The notes under the pieces: generated by a model
What the model saw: the letters and a program-made list of their open reading frames with translations, nothing else
Told to the model about the DNA's origin: nothing
Database searches by the model: none
Assembly: GCF_003852535.1 (NCBI RefSeq)
Contig: NZ_QAJP01000004.1
Location: forward strand, 124,001 to 188,000
From: Herminiimonas sp. KBW02
Lineage (GTDB): Bacteria > Pseudomonadota > Gammaproteobacteria > Burkholderiales > Burkholderiaceae_D
Reading direction: 5' to 3'
DNA length: 64,000 nt
Shown here: positions 20,551-29,862 of the stretch, piece by piece
Position numbering within the stretch: the stretch's first letter is position 1
How the letters are laid out: the number at the start of each line of letters is the position of its first letter
Program-made: the position numbers and the translations under genes

Positions 20551-21351
20551 ATGGCATTCGGACTTATCATCATCGGCGACGAAATCCTCTCCGGCAAACG
20601 CAGTGACAAACATTTCCCCAAAGTGGTGGAGCTGCTGGCGGCACGCGGCTTGTCCCTGTCCTGGGTGGAAGTGGTGGGTGATGATAGGGCCCGAATTACC
20701 GCGACCCTGAAGCGCGGTTTTGCCAGCGACGACATCGTTTTCAGTTGCGGCGGCATAGGTGCGACGCCGGACGACCATACCCGGCAATGTGCGGCGGCAG
20801 CGCTCGGCGTGCCGGTCGAGCTGCATCCGGAAGCAAAACAAAAAATCCAGGAACGCATGCTGGAGATGGCGCAGGAAGCGAATGTACCGTTTGATCTGAA
20901 CAAGCCGGAAAACCTGCATCGCCTGAAGATGGGTGAGTTCCCGCAAGGTGCGGAGATTGTACCGAATCCATACAACAAGATTCCCGGGTTTGCGATCCGT
21001 CACGGCAACGGTGGTGCGCATTACTTCATGCCGGGCTTCCCGGTAATGGCGTGGCCGATGATTGAATGGATACTCGATACCCACTATCCACATCTGTTCC
21101 ACCAGTTCGCGCACTTCGAGAAATCAGTATTGGTCTACCAGGCCATGGAATCGGCACTGACGCCGCTGATGGAAGAGATAGAGAACGAATTCCCGCAAGT
21201 CAAAGTATTCAGCCTGCCGAGTGTCGGTGATGCGAATACGCGCCGTCATATCGAACTGGGCGTCAAGGGCGATGCAGAGCAGGGCGCGCTGGCCTTTGAC
21301 AAATTGCTGGCAGAGTTGAAGCGGCGCAAGCTGGAGCTGCAGCACCTGTGA
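20551..21351 (+). CDS. Molybdopterin-binding domain protein (CinA N-terminal-like)
   Basis: This 266-residue protein starts with the MoCF-biosynthesis fold: GLIIIGDEILSGKRSDKHF and DDIVFSCGGIGATPDDHTR, as in the N-terminal part of CinA. The deamidase domain of full CinA is absent. The later half (HYFMPGFPVMAWPMIEWIL) is as in the short CinA-like proteins. The ATG at 20551 follows AAGGAAG. Function may be nucleotide or cofactor hydrolysis; it is not established. Confidence 0.85.
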   Translation: MAFGLIIIGDEILSGKRSDKHFPKVVELLAARGLSLSWVEVVGDDRARITATLKRGFASDDIVFSCGGIGATPDDHTRQCAAAALGVPVELHPEAKQKIQERMLEMAQEANVPFDLNKPENLHRLKMGEFPQGAEIVPNPYNKIPGFAIRHGNGGAHYFMPGFPVMAWPMIEWILDTHYPHLFHQFAHFEKSVLVYQAMESALTPLMEEIENEFPQVKVFSLPSVGDANTRRHIELGVKGDAEQGALAFDKLLAELKRRKLELQHL

Positions 21352-21367
21352 TGAACAGGCGGCGGTC

Positions 21368-22453
21368 TTAGCCTTGCCGTGGGAAGGTCACGACGTGGTC
21401 GGCTTCAAGGCGTATGCCGATACGTTCACCTAATGCATGGTCATGATGTGAGGGCACCAGTGCCAGCAATTGCTGGCCGCTAGGCAGCTTCAGGGTGTAG
21501 AGGAATTCTGCGCCGCGGAAAGCCTTGCGTATCACTTCCGCCCTCAGCGGACTGTTATCGTCATGTATCACGTCGTCAGCACGCAGCAAGACATCCACTT
21601 GTCCTTGCGTATCCACCGCACAAACCGGCAAGCCCTGACATAGCGGCAAGGTCCCCAGTTCTATCGCGACATCCTGCTGATCCACGGTGCCGGATACGAA
21701 TACGCCCTGGCCGATGAAGTCAGCGACGAAGCGGCTGGCCGGACGATGGTAGAGGTTGTACGCCTGATCCCATTGCACGATGACGCCGTTCTGCATCACA
21801 CCGATCTGGTCGGCTATCGCAAATGCTTCATGCTGGTCATGTGTCACCAGTACCGCGGTGGTGCCGACTTCTTTCAGGATGTCGCGTACTTCACTGGCGA
21901 GTCGTTCACGCAAATCCACATCAAGATTGGAGAAAGGTTCGTCCAGCAGCAAGAGATCAGGTTGCGGCGCGAGTGCGCGTGCCAGTGCGACGCGTTGTTG
22001 CTGACCGCCGGAGAGTTCATGCGGGAATTTTTTTTCCTGTGCCTGCAAGCCGACCAGTTCCAGTAATTTCTTAATCCGTACATTGCGTTCACTGGTGGCT
22101 AACTTGCGCAAGCCGAAGCCGATATTGTCGCCTACGGTTAAATGCGGGAACAGGGCGTAGTCCTGGAATACCACGCCGACGTGGCGGGCTTCCGGCACGG
22201 TCGTGTGCTGTGCGTTGCTGAGCTCTTTGCCACCCAGTGCGATACGTCCTGCAATCAGCGATTCAAAGCCGGCAATCGCGCGCAGCACGGTCGTCTTGCC
22301 GCAACCCGATTGCCCGAGCAGGCAGCCGATCTCGCCGCGCTGCAAGGCGAAGGACAGGCTGTGCACGATCTCATGCATCTGCGTGCCGAGCTGGTAGCCG
22401 ACGCGGATAGATTCAACCTGTAAATGCGCGGGCGGGAGAGGAATGGCTGACAT
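21368..22453 (-). CDS. Iron(III)-type ABC transporter ATP-binding protein (FbpC-like)
   Basis: This 361-residue ATPase has Walker A (GQSGCGKTTVLRA), the Q-loop, the signature [15 protein letters not shown], Walker B (LLLLDEPFSNLD) and the H-loop (LVTHDQHEAFAIAD). A C-terminal TOBE-like region (residues 270-360) follows. It resembles FbpC/PotA-type importers of ferric iron or polyamine. The permease gene is divergent, 105 bases away, and no periplasmic binding protein is encoded nearby. Confidence 0.9.
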   Translation of the reverse strand: MSAIPLPPAHLQVESIRVGYQLGTQMHEIVHSLSFALQRGEIGCLLGQSGCGKTTVLRAIAGFESLIAGRIALGGKELSNAQHTTVPEARHVGVVFQDYALFPHLTVGDNIGFGLRKLATSERNVRIKKLLELVGLQAQEKKFPHELSGGQQQRVALARALAPQPDLLLLDEPFSNLDVDLRERLASEVRDILKEVGTTAVLVTHDQHEAFAIADQIGVMQNGVIVQWDQAYNLYHRPASRFVADFIGQGVFVSGTVDQQDVAIELGTLPLCQGLPVCAVDTQGQVDVLLRADDVIHDDNSPLRAEVIRKAFRGAEFLYTLKLPSGQQLLALVPSHHDHALGERIGIRLEADHVVTFPRQG

Positions 22454-22558
22454 GAGGCACAGTGTTCCGGAAATAATTGGCGGGATGAAACGGGCTATTG
22501 ATTATAATTCTCGTTTCGCCCGTCGCGGGCGTATTCGTGCTTTTTTATATACAGGGTT

Positions 22559-24196
22559 ATGGGCGTGCATAAAGGACAACGCGGATCACTGCATCCCTTG
22601 CTGCTGGTTTCGCTTGCGATCGCCGTGCTGGTCGGCATGCCGGTCGCCGGTGTGCTGTCCAACCTGCTGTCAGGCGGTGAAAGTGCAGAGCTCAGTACCT
22701 TTGCGCATTTGTGGGCCACGGTGCTGCCGGAATATATAGGCAATAGTCTGTTGCTGGCGCTGATCGTCACCGTACTGACCGCCGTGCTGGGGATAGGCTG
22801 TGCGTGGCTGGTCGCCGTCTTCAATTTCCCCGGTAAAAAATTCTTTGAATGGGCGCTGATCCTGCCGCTGGCGATGCCGGCTTATGTGGTCGCGTATGCT
22901 TACACTGATTTCCTGCAATTTACCGGTCCGGTGCAAAGCGGCTTGCGCGCCTTGTTTGGCTGGCAGGGACCGACCTACTGGTTCCCGCAGATACGTTCGG
23001 TCGGCGGTGCTGGTTTGCTGTTCGCCTTTGTCCTGTATCCATATGTCTATCTGCTGGCGCGCAATGCTTTCATCGAACGCAGTCCGCGCATGTGGGATGC
23101 GGCGCGCACCTTGGGTGCGAGTCCGTGGCAAGCCTTCTTCCAGGTGAGTCTGCCGTTGGCGCGGCCTGCTGCCGTCGCCGGGATTGCACTGGCGCTGATG
23201 GAAACGCTGGCTGACTATGGTGCCGTCGCCTACTTCGGGGTGCCGACACTGACGACAGGCATTTACAAATCCTGGTACATCTTTTCTGATCGTAACGCTG
23301 CTGCGCAGATCGCTGGTGTGTTGCTGCTGGCCGTGATGGCGCTGATGCTGATGGAGCAAAAGAGTCGTGGTCGCGCACGTTACTACGCAGTGGGGGCGCG
23401 TAGCGCGGCGCAAAGATTGACGACGCTGCAAGGTCGACAGGGCTGGACGGCGACGGCTTTCTGCGCGTTGCCGGTCGTGCTGGGTTTCGTCGCGCCGCTG
23501 GCCATTCTGTTGCACTTGTTGTGGCAGGAAGAAGCAATCAGCTTCAGCGCACGCTATATAGGCTGGTTAAAAAACACGATCATCCTCGGCGGCGTCACCG
23601 CCCTGATCGCGGTCGCGATTTGCGTCTTGCTTGCATATGCAGCGCGCGTGTCCAACAGCAAGGTGCAAGCACTCTGCAATCGCATCGTCAGCATGGGCTA
23701 TGCGATACCGGGTGCGGTGATTGCAGTCGGTATCCTGATTCCTTTGTCCTATCTCGATAACTGGAATGCGCAGCACGGCGTGGCACTGGTATTGAGCGGT
23801 AGCGTGATCGCCTTGGTATATGCCTACCTGGTGCGCTTCCTCGCGGTTTCTTTCCAGACTGTACAAGCGGGTTTGCTGAAGATTACTCCGGCGATGGATG
23901 CCAGCGCACGTAGTCTCGGTGACGGACTCGGCGCAATGCTGATGCGCATACATGTGCCTTTGCTTTGGCGCAGTGTGTTGACGGCTGGTTTGCTGGTCTT
24001 TGTCGATGTGGTGAAAGAGTTGCCTGCGACGCTGACGATACGCCCGTTCAACTTCGATACGCTGGCGGTGATTACGCATCAGCTGGCATCCGATGAACGC
24101 TTGGGTGAAGCGGCGCTACCTGCATTGACCATCGTCCTGATCGCTATCGTGCCGGTCGTCATCCTCGCCCGTGCAATCGCCGTCGGCAGGCGCTGA
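22559..24196 (+). CDS. Iron(III)-type ABC transporter permease (FbpB-like, two-domain)
   Basis: This 545-residue protein holds two BPD-transporter inner-membrane domains with about 12 hydrophobic segments. EAA-loop-like motifs are RMWDAARTLGASPWQAFFQVSLP and MDASARSLGDGLGAMLMRIHVP. Fused permeases of this kind serve ferric-iron importers (FbpB/SfuB). It pairs with the divergent ATPase gene; the substrate-binding protein must be encoded elsewhere. Confidence 0.9.
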   Translation: MGVHKGQRGSLHPLLLVSLAIAVLVGMPVAGVLSNLLSGGESAELSTFAHLWATVLPEYIGNSLLLALIVTVLTAVLGIGCAWLVAVFNFPGKKFFEWALILPLAMPAYVVAYAYTDFLQFTGPVQSGLRALFGWQGPTYWFPQIRSVGGAGLLFAFVLYPYVYLLARNAFIERSPRMWDAARTLGASPWQAFFQVSLPLARPAAVAGIALALMETLADYGAVAYFGVPTLTTGIYKSWYIFSDRNAAAQIAGVLLLAVMALMLMEQKSRGRARYYAVGARSAAQRLTTLQGRQGWTATAFCALPVVLGFVAPLAILLHLLWQEEAISFSARYIGWLKNTIILGGVTALIAVAICVLLAYAARVSNSKVQALCNRIVSMGYAIPGAVIAVGILIPLSYLDNWNAQHGVALVLSGSVIALVYAYLVRFLAVSFQTVQAGLLKITPAMDASARSLGDGLGAMLMRIHVPLLWRSVLTAGLLVFVDVVKELPATLTIRPFNFDTLAVITHQLASDERLGEAALPALTIVLIAIVPVVILARAIAVGRR

Positions 24197-24216
24197 ATTA
24201 AAAAACAGGATAAAAA

Positions 24217-24243
24217 AATGCCCCGCAGTAGGGGGCATAAAAA
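24217..24243. terminator. Stem-loop terminator between permease and phasin genes
   Basis: The stem TGCCCC/GGGGCA is flanked by an A-run on the left and an A-rich stretch on the right. It gives a U-run for the leftward phasin transcript and may partly serve the rightward permease gene. Confidence 0.7.
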
Positions 24244-24291
24244 TGGCGCTGCAGTGTGAGTCTGCGGCCAGTGAGGAGACTCGGTGACGTA

Positions 24292-24858
24292 TTACGATTT
24301 GCGTGTGCGTGTGGTGGTTTTTTCTGCTGCGCTGACAAACTGATTTGCCGCAGCGTTCAAATTACCTTCCAGTGCTTCTACCGCTTGCTTGGTGGTTTTC
24401 GACAGTTGTTCGTAACCGGCGTTGGCATTGCCGATTGCCGACTTCAGGATAGAGATCGCGTTTTCCGAACCAGCTGGTGCGTTCTTGCTCAGCTCGTCGA
24501 TCAGCGACAAGACCTTGCGATTGGTTTCAGCGATTTGTGTTTCTGCGGCCTTGGTAAATTCAGCCTGGGTGCTGGTCGCGATGCTGGCCAGGTGACGGCC
24601 ATACGCCAATGCTTTTTCAGCATTCGGTTGTGCGTGTGAAGCGCTCAGCGAAAAGAATTCTTGCGGGTCTTTGGCGGTAGCCAGCTTCTGTGCAGTTGCG
24701 CTGGATTCCTGCAAAGATGTTTTTGCGGCATTCAGGTTCAGATCGACGATTTTCTGTACGCTGTCGAACGTGGTGCTGGCCAGCGAATTCAGAATTGCCA
24801 GTTGTGCTTCAAACTGATGTTTGGTGGCAGCGGAAAATTGTTCTGGGATAGTAAACAT
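24292..24858 (-). CDS. phaP: Phasin family protein
   Basis: This 188-residue, helix-rich, Ala/Ser/Lys-rich protein matches the phasin family that coats PHA granules. Markers are the N-terminal TIPEQFSAATKHQFEAQLA, a middle part with AASHAQP-like repeats, and an Ala-rich amphipathic tail ending TTTRTRKS. A strong GGAG ribosome site stands before the ATG, as expected for an abundant protein. It is monocistronic with a terminator. Confidence 0.92.
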   Translation of the reverse strand: MFTIPEQFSAATKHQFEAQLAILNSLASTTFDSVQKIVDLNLNAAKTSLQESSATAQKLATAKDPQEFFSLSASHAQPNAEKALAYGRHLASIATSTQAEFTKAAETQIAETNRKVLSLIDELSKNAPAGSENAISILKSAIGNANAGYEQLSKTTKQAVEALEGNLNAAANQFVSAAEKTTTRTRKS

Positions 24859-25100
24859 GGGCTACTCCTTTATATGAAGGGCATATCTAACTACATGGGT
24901 TAAAATTCTGTTGTGCGTCGCAACATGAACTCATTTTTAGCCATTGCAAACGGCATGTCAAGTACTTTTTTGTTGCGTTGCACAAAATCAATATCCAGCC
25001 CGGAAAACAGAGCTTTCCCGCTGTAGTAAGGCCGTTTTCCCGGTATGGGGCGGCGACAAAGATAATGCGGGCGCACATAGACGCCGCACAGAAAGCAGAA

Positions 25101-25991
25101 ATGTCCACAGAAGCACGCAGTACCACTAGTCCCTGGCTGGCAGCCATGCCGTTTTTCTTCGTACTGATCTGGAGCACGGGCTTCATCGTCGCGAAATTCG
25201 GCCTGCCTTATGCGCCGCCGCTGACCTTCCTCGCCTTGCGCTTTATCGGCGTACTCATCATCCTGCTGCCGCTGGTTTTGCTGCTGCGTGCGCCGTGGCC
25301 GGTCGGCACCATGCGGCACATCGCCGTGGCCGGCATTCTGGTGCAGGCGGGTTATCTGGCTGGCGTCTGGTGCGCGATCAAGCTCGGCATGCCGGCCGGT
25401 TTGTCGGCGCTGATCGTCGGCATGCAGCCGGTGCTGACAGCCTTTGCCGCACCGCTAATCGGTGAGCGGGTACGGCCGCGGCAATGGATAGGTCTGATCT
25501 TTGGCCTGTGCGGTGTCGCGCTGGTGGTGGCCAACAAAATCACGGTGATCGGCCTGACCTGGGGCAGCATTGCGCTGTGCGTGATGGCCTTGCTGTCGAT
25601 TACGATAGGAACCATGTACCAGAAGCGTTATTGCCCGCACTTTGATCTGCGTACCGGCACTATCATCCAGTTCGCGGCATCTTCTGTCGTGGTGGTACCG
25701 CTGGCGATGATCTTCGAAGATTTCTCCCCCGCTTTGCAGACTGTGGAGTGGACCCCCAGCTTCATAGGCGCATTGCTATGGTCTGTGGTTGCACTTTCGA
25801 TAGGCGCGATCTTCCTGTTGTTTGCCCTGATACGAAAAAGCGCAGCGACACAAGTCACCAGCCTCCTGTATCTGACACCGCCAACCACTGCCTTGATGGC
25901 ATGGGCAGCGTTCGGCGAGGTCTTTAGCCTGATCGGGATCGCAGGCATGTTGCTTGCTGTAATAGGGGTGGCTTTTGTGGTGAAAAAGTAG
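25101..25991 (+). CDS. EamA/DMT-family transporter
   Basis: This 296-residue protein has about ten hydrophobic segments in two EamA repeats. The opening motif FFVLIWSTGFIVAKFGLPYAPPLTFLALRF and the second-repeat motif LLYLTPPTTALMAWAAFGE are family-typical. DMT exporters move metabolites or drugs; the substrate is unknown. The ATG at 25101 is chosen because homologous sequence begins just after it. The frame is open leftward to 24978. Confidence 0.88.
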   Translation: MSTEARSTTSPWLAAMPFFFVLIWSTGFIVAKFGLPYAPPLTFLALRFIGVLIILLPLVLLLRAPWPVGTMRHIAVAGILVQAGYLAGVWCAIKLGMPAGLSALIVGMQPVLTAFAAPLIGERVRPRQWIGLIFGLCGVALVVANKITVIGLTWGSIALCVMALLSITIGTMYQKRYCPHFDLRTGTIIQFAASSVVVVPLAMIFEDFSPALQTVEWTPSFIGALLWSVVALSIGAIFLLFALIRKSAATQVTSLLYLTPPTTALMAWAAFGEVFSLIGIAGMLLAVIGVAFVVKK

Positions 25992-26029
25992 TTCGTTTCA
26001 GACTACTCTCCTATGAAAACCATTGTTTT

Positions 26030-26047
26030 GCGGAAATTAATTTCCGC
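26030..26047. promoter_or_regulatory. Perfect 18-bp palindrome upstream of the PBP7-like gene
   Basis: The palindrome has arms GCGGAAATT and AATTTCCGC. It lies 38 bases after the EamA stop codon and about 105 bases upstream of the promoter candidate of the endopeptidase gene. It could be an operator or part of a terminator; no T-run follows directly. Confidence 0.45.
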
Positions 26048-26151
26048 CAAAATCCTCATTATTTTTCATAAAAATTGCACCAATAGTGTGAAAAAAAAGA
26101 TATCGATAGTTAGAAAATAGATTAATGAAAACAGCTAACTACCTAATTATC

Positions 26152-26179
26152 TTGCACATTTTCCGATATTTGCTAAACT
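26152..26179 (+). promoter_or_regulatory. Candidate sigma70 promoter of the PBP7-like gene
   Basis: TTGCAC and TAAACT are separated by 16 bases, ending 38 bases before the chosen ATG at 26218. This fit also supports the downstream start over the ATG at 26125, which would lie upstream of the -35. Confidence 0.5.
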
Positions 26180-26217
26180 GCAAGCCATATTTCATCGTAC
26201 GTTTTGGGGAGTCGCAG

Positions 26218-27447
26218 ATGCTTAAGTCCGCGCTGGGGATATTTTTTTCGTTATTTGTCATTTTCAACGCCCCCACGGCGCTGGCTAAAGAGCCGAGCTC
26301 TTCTACGGCTAAAAAGTCGACTGCCAAAAAGGCTGCGTCGGCTGCTCCAGCCAAATCAGCTTCCAAAGCAACGGCCAAAACCGCATCCAAAAAGACCAGC
26401 AGCACTAAATCCACCGGCAGCAAGAAAGCCGCAGCCCCGGCCAAGAGCACAGGTAGAGCAGGCAGCAAGCAGGCAGCGGCATCCGGCAAAAACACCAAAC
26501 AGGCACGTACCACTACTTCGCTGAACAGCAATGAAAAGCTGGTAAAGAAAGAAGTCGTCGTCCGCGGCAAAAAGAAAGTCATCTACCAACGCGTAGCGAA
26601 ACCAGTCATGACAGTCGTGCCTCCGGTGCTGACTGCAGGCGACATCGCCGGTCTCAACATGACACGCGATTCTTTGGCACTCGCATCGAACGTCGCGCTG
26701 GTACTGGACCAATCGACATCGGCCGTATTGTTTGAAAAAAATGCGAACGTGACTTTGCCGATTGCATCGATCACCAAACTGATGACCGGCCTGGTCGTGG
26801 TTGAAGCACAGCAGGATATGAATGAAATCCTGGAAGTGACTGAAGAAGATATCGATCGCGAAAAAAATAGTTCGTCACGTCTGCGCGTCGGTTCGCAATT
26901 GTCCCGTGCAAACATGCTGCACATTGCATTGATGAGTTCAGAAAACCGCGCTGCATCGGCACTGGGTCGTCACTACCCGGGCGGCCTCCGCGCTTTCGTC
27001 GCAGCGATGAATGCGAAAGCACGTACACTCGGCATGAACGGGACGCATTATGTAGACTCGACCGGCCTGTCCAGCAATAACGTGGCAAGCGCTGCCGACC
27101 TGGCCAAGCTGGTGATCGCAGCTTCCAATCACTCGATACTGCGCCAGTATTCGACCGATACCAAATATGTAGTTGAACCAGGTGGTCGTGCCCTGCAATA
27201 CGCAAATTCGAATCGTCTGGTCAATAATCCTGATTGGGAAATCGGTATCCAGAAGACCGGCTACATCTCTGAAGCAGGTCGCTGCCTCGTGATGCAAGCC
27301 AATATTAATGGTCGTCCTATCGTCATGATCTTCCTGGATTCCAAAGGCAAGTTCTCCCGTCTCGGTGACGCAGCACGCATACGCAAGTGGCTGGAAACCC
27401 AGCACCCGCAAAACGTTGCGGGCAAGCGCAGACCGGTTGAGAGTTAA
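26218..27447 (+). CDS. pbpG: D-alanyl-D-alanine endopeptidase, PBP7-like, with Lys/Ala-rich linker
   Basis: This 409-residue periplasmic S11 peptidase cleaves DD-crosslinks in peptidoglycan. A signal peptide (residues 1-23, ending ALA) is followed by a long Lys/Ala/Ser/Thr-rich stretch (about 25-100) that resembles histone-H1-like tails. The catalytic domain has S184xxK187 (ASITKLMTG), S241-E-N243 and K346TG. The start at 26218 has GGGGAG and a signal peptide; the frame is open upstream. The linker is far longer than in E. coli PBP7 and may bind anionic wall polymers. A terminator follows. Confidence 0.9.
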   Translation: MLKSALGIFFSLFVIFNAPTALAKEPSSSTAKKSTAKKAASAAPAKSASKATAKTASKKTSSTKSTGSKKAAAPAKSTGRAGSKQAAASGKNTKQARTTTSLNSNEKLVKKEVVVRGKKKVIYQRVAKPVMTVVPPVLTAGDIAGLNMTRDSLALASNVALVLDQSTSAVLFEKNANVTLPIASITKLMTGLVVVEAQQDMNEILEVTEEDIDREKNSSSRLRVGSQLSRANMLHIALMSSENRAASALGRHYPGGLRAFVAAMNAKARTLGMNGTHYVDSTGLSSNNVASAADLAKLVIAASNHSILRQYSTDTKYVVEPGGRALQYANSNRLVNNPDWEIGIQKTGYISEAGRCLVMQANINGRPIVMIFLDSKGKFSRLGDAARIRKWLETQHPQNVAGKRRPVES

Positions 27448-27461
27448 GCGCAATACATAAT

Positions 27462-27492
27462 AAAAAAGGCGAACTACGGTTCGCCTTTTTTT
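27462..27492. terminator. Bidirectional Rho-independent terminator
   Basis: The stem GGCGAAC/GTTCGCC has a TACG loop, A6 before and T7 after. It serves the endopeptidase gene and the convergent IclR gene. Confidence 0.93.
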
Positions 27493-27517
27493 ATTGCCAC
27501 TCGAATAGCTGCTGTGT

Positions 27518-28300
27518 TTAGTGTGTTTCGCTATAGCCCAGCGCTGCTGAAATCTGTTTGGCCGTATCCATCAGATCAGCCAGCCATTCTTCCTGCAGGC
27601 GATCTGCCGGAGCCGAGATGGAGAGACCTGCGATCAACCTGCCGGTGTCGTCATGGATGCCGGCCGCCATGCAACGCACGCCCAGTTCGAGTTCTTCATT
27701 GTCGCGTGCATAACCGTGCAGGCGCACTTGCTTGAGTTCGCCTTCCAGCTTCTTCAGGTCGGTAATCGAATTCTTGTTGTGACCGGCGAGACCGGTACGG
27801 GTGGCATATGCCTGCACCATGCGCGGTTCATCGATGGACAGAAAGAGCTTGCCGGTCGAGGTCAGGTGCAAAGGCGCACGACCGCCGACGGCGCGTACCA
27901 CCTGCATGCCGGAGCGTTCCGAGAAGGCGCGGTCGATGTAGATGATTTCATCGTTTTGCCGTACCGACAGATTTACGGTTTGATTGGTTTTGCGGTGCAA
28001 GTGACGCATCAGATCCAGCGCCGCTTCACGCACATCGAGGCGACTTTTGACGATATTGCCCAGTTCAAGCAGACGCATGCCGAGCCGGTAAGTGCCGGGT
28101 TCGGAACGGTCGACAAAGCGTTTGATAACCAGGTCGTTGAGGATGCGATGCGCAGTGGAAGGATGCAGACCGGTAACGCTGGAGAGCTCTTTCAGGCTGA
28201 CCGGATCCGGGTATAGTGCCAGGGCATCCAGCAGCGCCACCATGCGTTCTATGACTTGTATCGAGGTTTTGTCCGTCTCTGCATTTATTGCTGTTTTCAT
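27518..28300 (-). CDS. IclR-family transcriptional regulator
   Basis: This 260-residue regulator has an N-terminal winged helix (VSLKELSSVTGLHPSTAHRILNDL) and a C-terminal IclR effector domain (about 100-255) with GKLFLS and ELGVRCMAAGIHDDTGRLIAGLS. The ATG at 28300 is chosen because the conserved part begins just after it; the frame is open to 28369. No catabolic operon lies next to it, so its target is not evident. Confidence 0.9.
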   Translation of the reverse strand: MKTAINAETDKTSIQVIERMVALLDALALYPDPVSLKELSSVTGLHPSTAHRILNDLVIKRFVDRSEPGTYRLGMRLLELGNIVKSRLDVREAALDLMRHLHRKTNQTVNLSVRQNDEIIYIDRAFSERSGMQVVRAVGGRAPLHLTSTGKLFLSIDEPRMVQAYATRTGLAGHNKNSITDLKKLEGELKQVRLHGYARDNEELELGVRCMAAGIHDDTGRLIAGLSISAPADRLQEEWLADLMDTAKQISAALGYSETH

Positions 28301-28548
28301 GTTCTGGTTTGTGCATTGCAGTCCAGACTTTATATCACATTGTGAAAGATGACAAAAGTCTACTTTCATTTAATTGCAGAAGGACAAGCTTGCTTAACGT
28401 CATGTTCACGTTTATCCGGTGATAATCGCTGTTTTCCTGCTTCCTCTCCGGCGCTTGTGCCCGGTGAGGCTTGCGCCGATAATCGCAGCAGTTTGCTGCA
28501 CTGCATGTTGATGCAGTCTTATCGTTTTCCACCTACACCGTGTATTGC

Positions 28549-28950
28549 ATGACTAATCAAGAACAACCTGTTAGCGAATTTAAAAGCAAAAGCGGCTTGA
28601 AGCGCATCGTTTCCGCACTTGGATATTCGATCGCGGGCTTCAAGACGGCATGGAAAGGTGAGCATGCATTCCGGCAGGAATTGTTTGTCGTTGTGATCGC
28701 GACGATAGCCGCATTGCTGTTGCCAGTGTCCGCATTGCAGAAGCTTTTGTTGATCGGTGTGTTTGTGCTGGTATTGATAGTCGAACTATTGAACTCGGCG
28801 ATTGAAGCAGTCGTTGATCGCGTTTCGCTGGAGCGCAATCCATTGTCGAAGAATGCCAAGGATTTTGGCAGTGCTGCGGTAATGCTTGCCTTGTTTCTGG
28901 CAGGGGCCACCTGGCTGGTGATTTTGTGGCCTTTGTTTATCGATGGATGA
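28549..28950 (+). CDS. dgkA: Diacylglycerol kinase
   Basis: This 133-residue membrane enzyme phosphorylates diacylglycerol released by lipid and glycan turnover. It has three transmembrane segments after an N-terminal amphipathic helix. The motifs HAFRQELFVV and VELLNSAIEAVVDRVSLERNP hold the catalytic glutamates typical of the prokaryotic DgkA family. An alternative ATG three codons upstream exists. Confidence 0.92.
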   Translation: MTNQEQPVSEFKSKSGLKRIVSALGYSIAGFKTAWKGEHAFRQELFVVVIATIAALLLPVSALQKLLLIGVFVLVLIVELLNSAIEAVVDRVSLERNPLSKNAKDFGSAAVMLALFLAGATWLVILWPLFIDG

Positions 28951-29040
28951 GCATGAAGGTTGGATCGTGCTGTCACCTTAATGACCAACTGCCGACTACT
29001 GCTTGTTATAATCTGTCCAATTCAACCAGCCGGAACGAAT

Positions 29041-29862
29041 ATGCTGAATCAAGAACAAAAAACTGAATTTCATAAAAATGGATATTTACTAGTAGAGTCT
29101 GTTTTTACAACTGAAGAATCTGCCAAGCTTCGCCTTGATTTGATGAATATTTTCGATTCTGATAGTACGTTCGAAGGCGACGAAAACGGTGGTAACGGTA
29201 GTCGGAGTACAAGAAACAACCTCTGGACACGTTACCCACAACTTCGTTGGCTTATGGAGCATAAAAAATTCATTGCATGTATAAAATCGATTGCAGGCGA
29301 TGATGCTGCTTTGATACCAGAGATGGGCGCTCATAAATCAGGCTACGGAGGCTGGCATAAAGACACTGGCTCTCAAGAATCTAGAGGCCATATGTTCCAA
29401 TGGGAGCGCGATTTTTTGATGTTTAATGCAGCAATTTATCTTCAGGAAAACGGTTCATCTGGCGGAGGGCTTGACGTTGTTCCAGGCTCTCACAACGAGC
29501 CAGACAAAATTGCAGGGAGGCCGAATTTTTGGAAAAAGCTACAACAAAAGGCTTTGCAGCTCGGACTTATCAAGAGCATCAAACCGTACAATCCAAGCGG
29601 TTATTCAATACCTAACAAGGTGGGTGACCTTGTGCTCTTCAATTTTCGAATCGTTCATCGGTCGACCCCTCACGCGGGTGCTCTTCCAGAAACCACGAAG
29701 TACGCGCTGTTTTTCGCATGTAGCGCAAACAATGAACATGCAATTAGCTATACCAATTACATTCGCACACGAAGTGGCTATAAATACTTCAATGACAATC
29801 CACTTTACACTGATGAAGTAAAAGCTATTGCATCCAGCTGCAATTTGCGACTTGTTGAGTAG
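29041..29862 (+). CDS. Phytanoyl-CoA dioxygenase (PhyH) family protein
   Basis: This 273-residue Fe(II)/2-oxoglutarate-dependent oxygenase-like protein has the metal triad H106-x-D108 (GGWHKDTGS) and a distal His206 (FRIVHRSTPH). The double-stranded beta-helix core is recognisable (YLQENGSSGGGLDVVPGSHN). The substrate is unknown; relatives hydroxylate lipids, amino acids or natural-product intermediates. The gene and the gap after it are clearly more AT-rich than neighbours, with different codon choice (many AAA, ATT, AAT), suggesting horizontal acquisition. No strong ribosome site is seen. Confidence 0.85.
   Translation: MLNQEQKTEFHKNGYLLVESVFTTEESAKLRLDLMNIFDSDSTFEGDENGGNGSRSTRNNLWTRYPQLRWLMEHKKFIACIKSIAGDDAALIPEMGAHKSGYGGWHKDTGSQESRGHMFQWERDFLMFNAAIYLQENGSSGGGLDVVPGSHNEPDKIAGRPNFWKKLQQKALQLGLIKSIKPYNPSGYSIPNKVGDLVLFNFRIVHRSTPHAGALPETTKYALFFACSANNEHAISYTNYIRTRSGYKYFNDNPLYTDEVKAIASSCNLRLVE

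Noticed and set aside
26139-26582. 147-codon Leu/Ala/Val-rich frame on the minus strand
   Set aside because: It mirrors the Lys/Ala-rich linker of the PBP7-like gene; the hydrophobic look is the complement of AAG/GCC codons.
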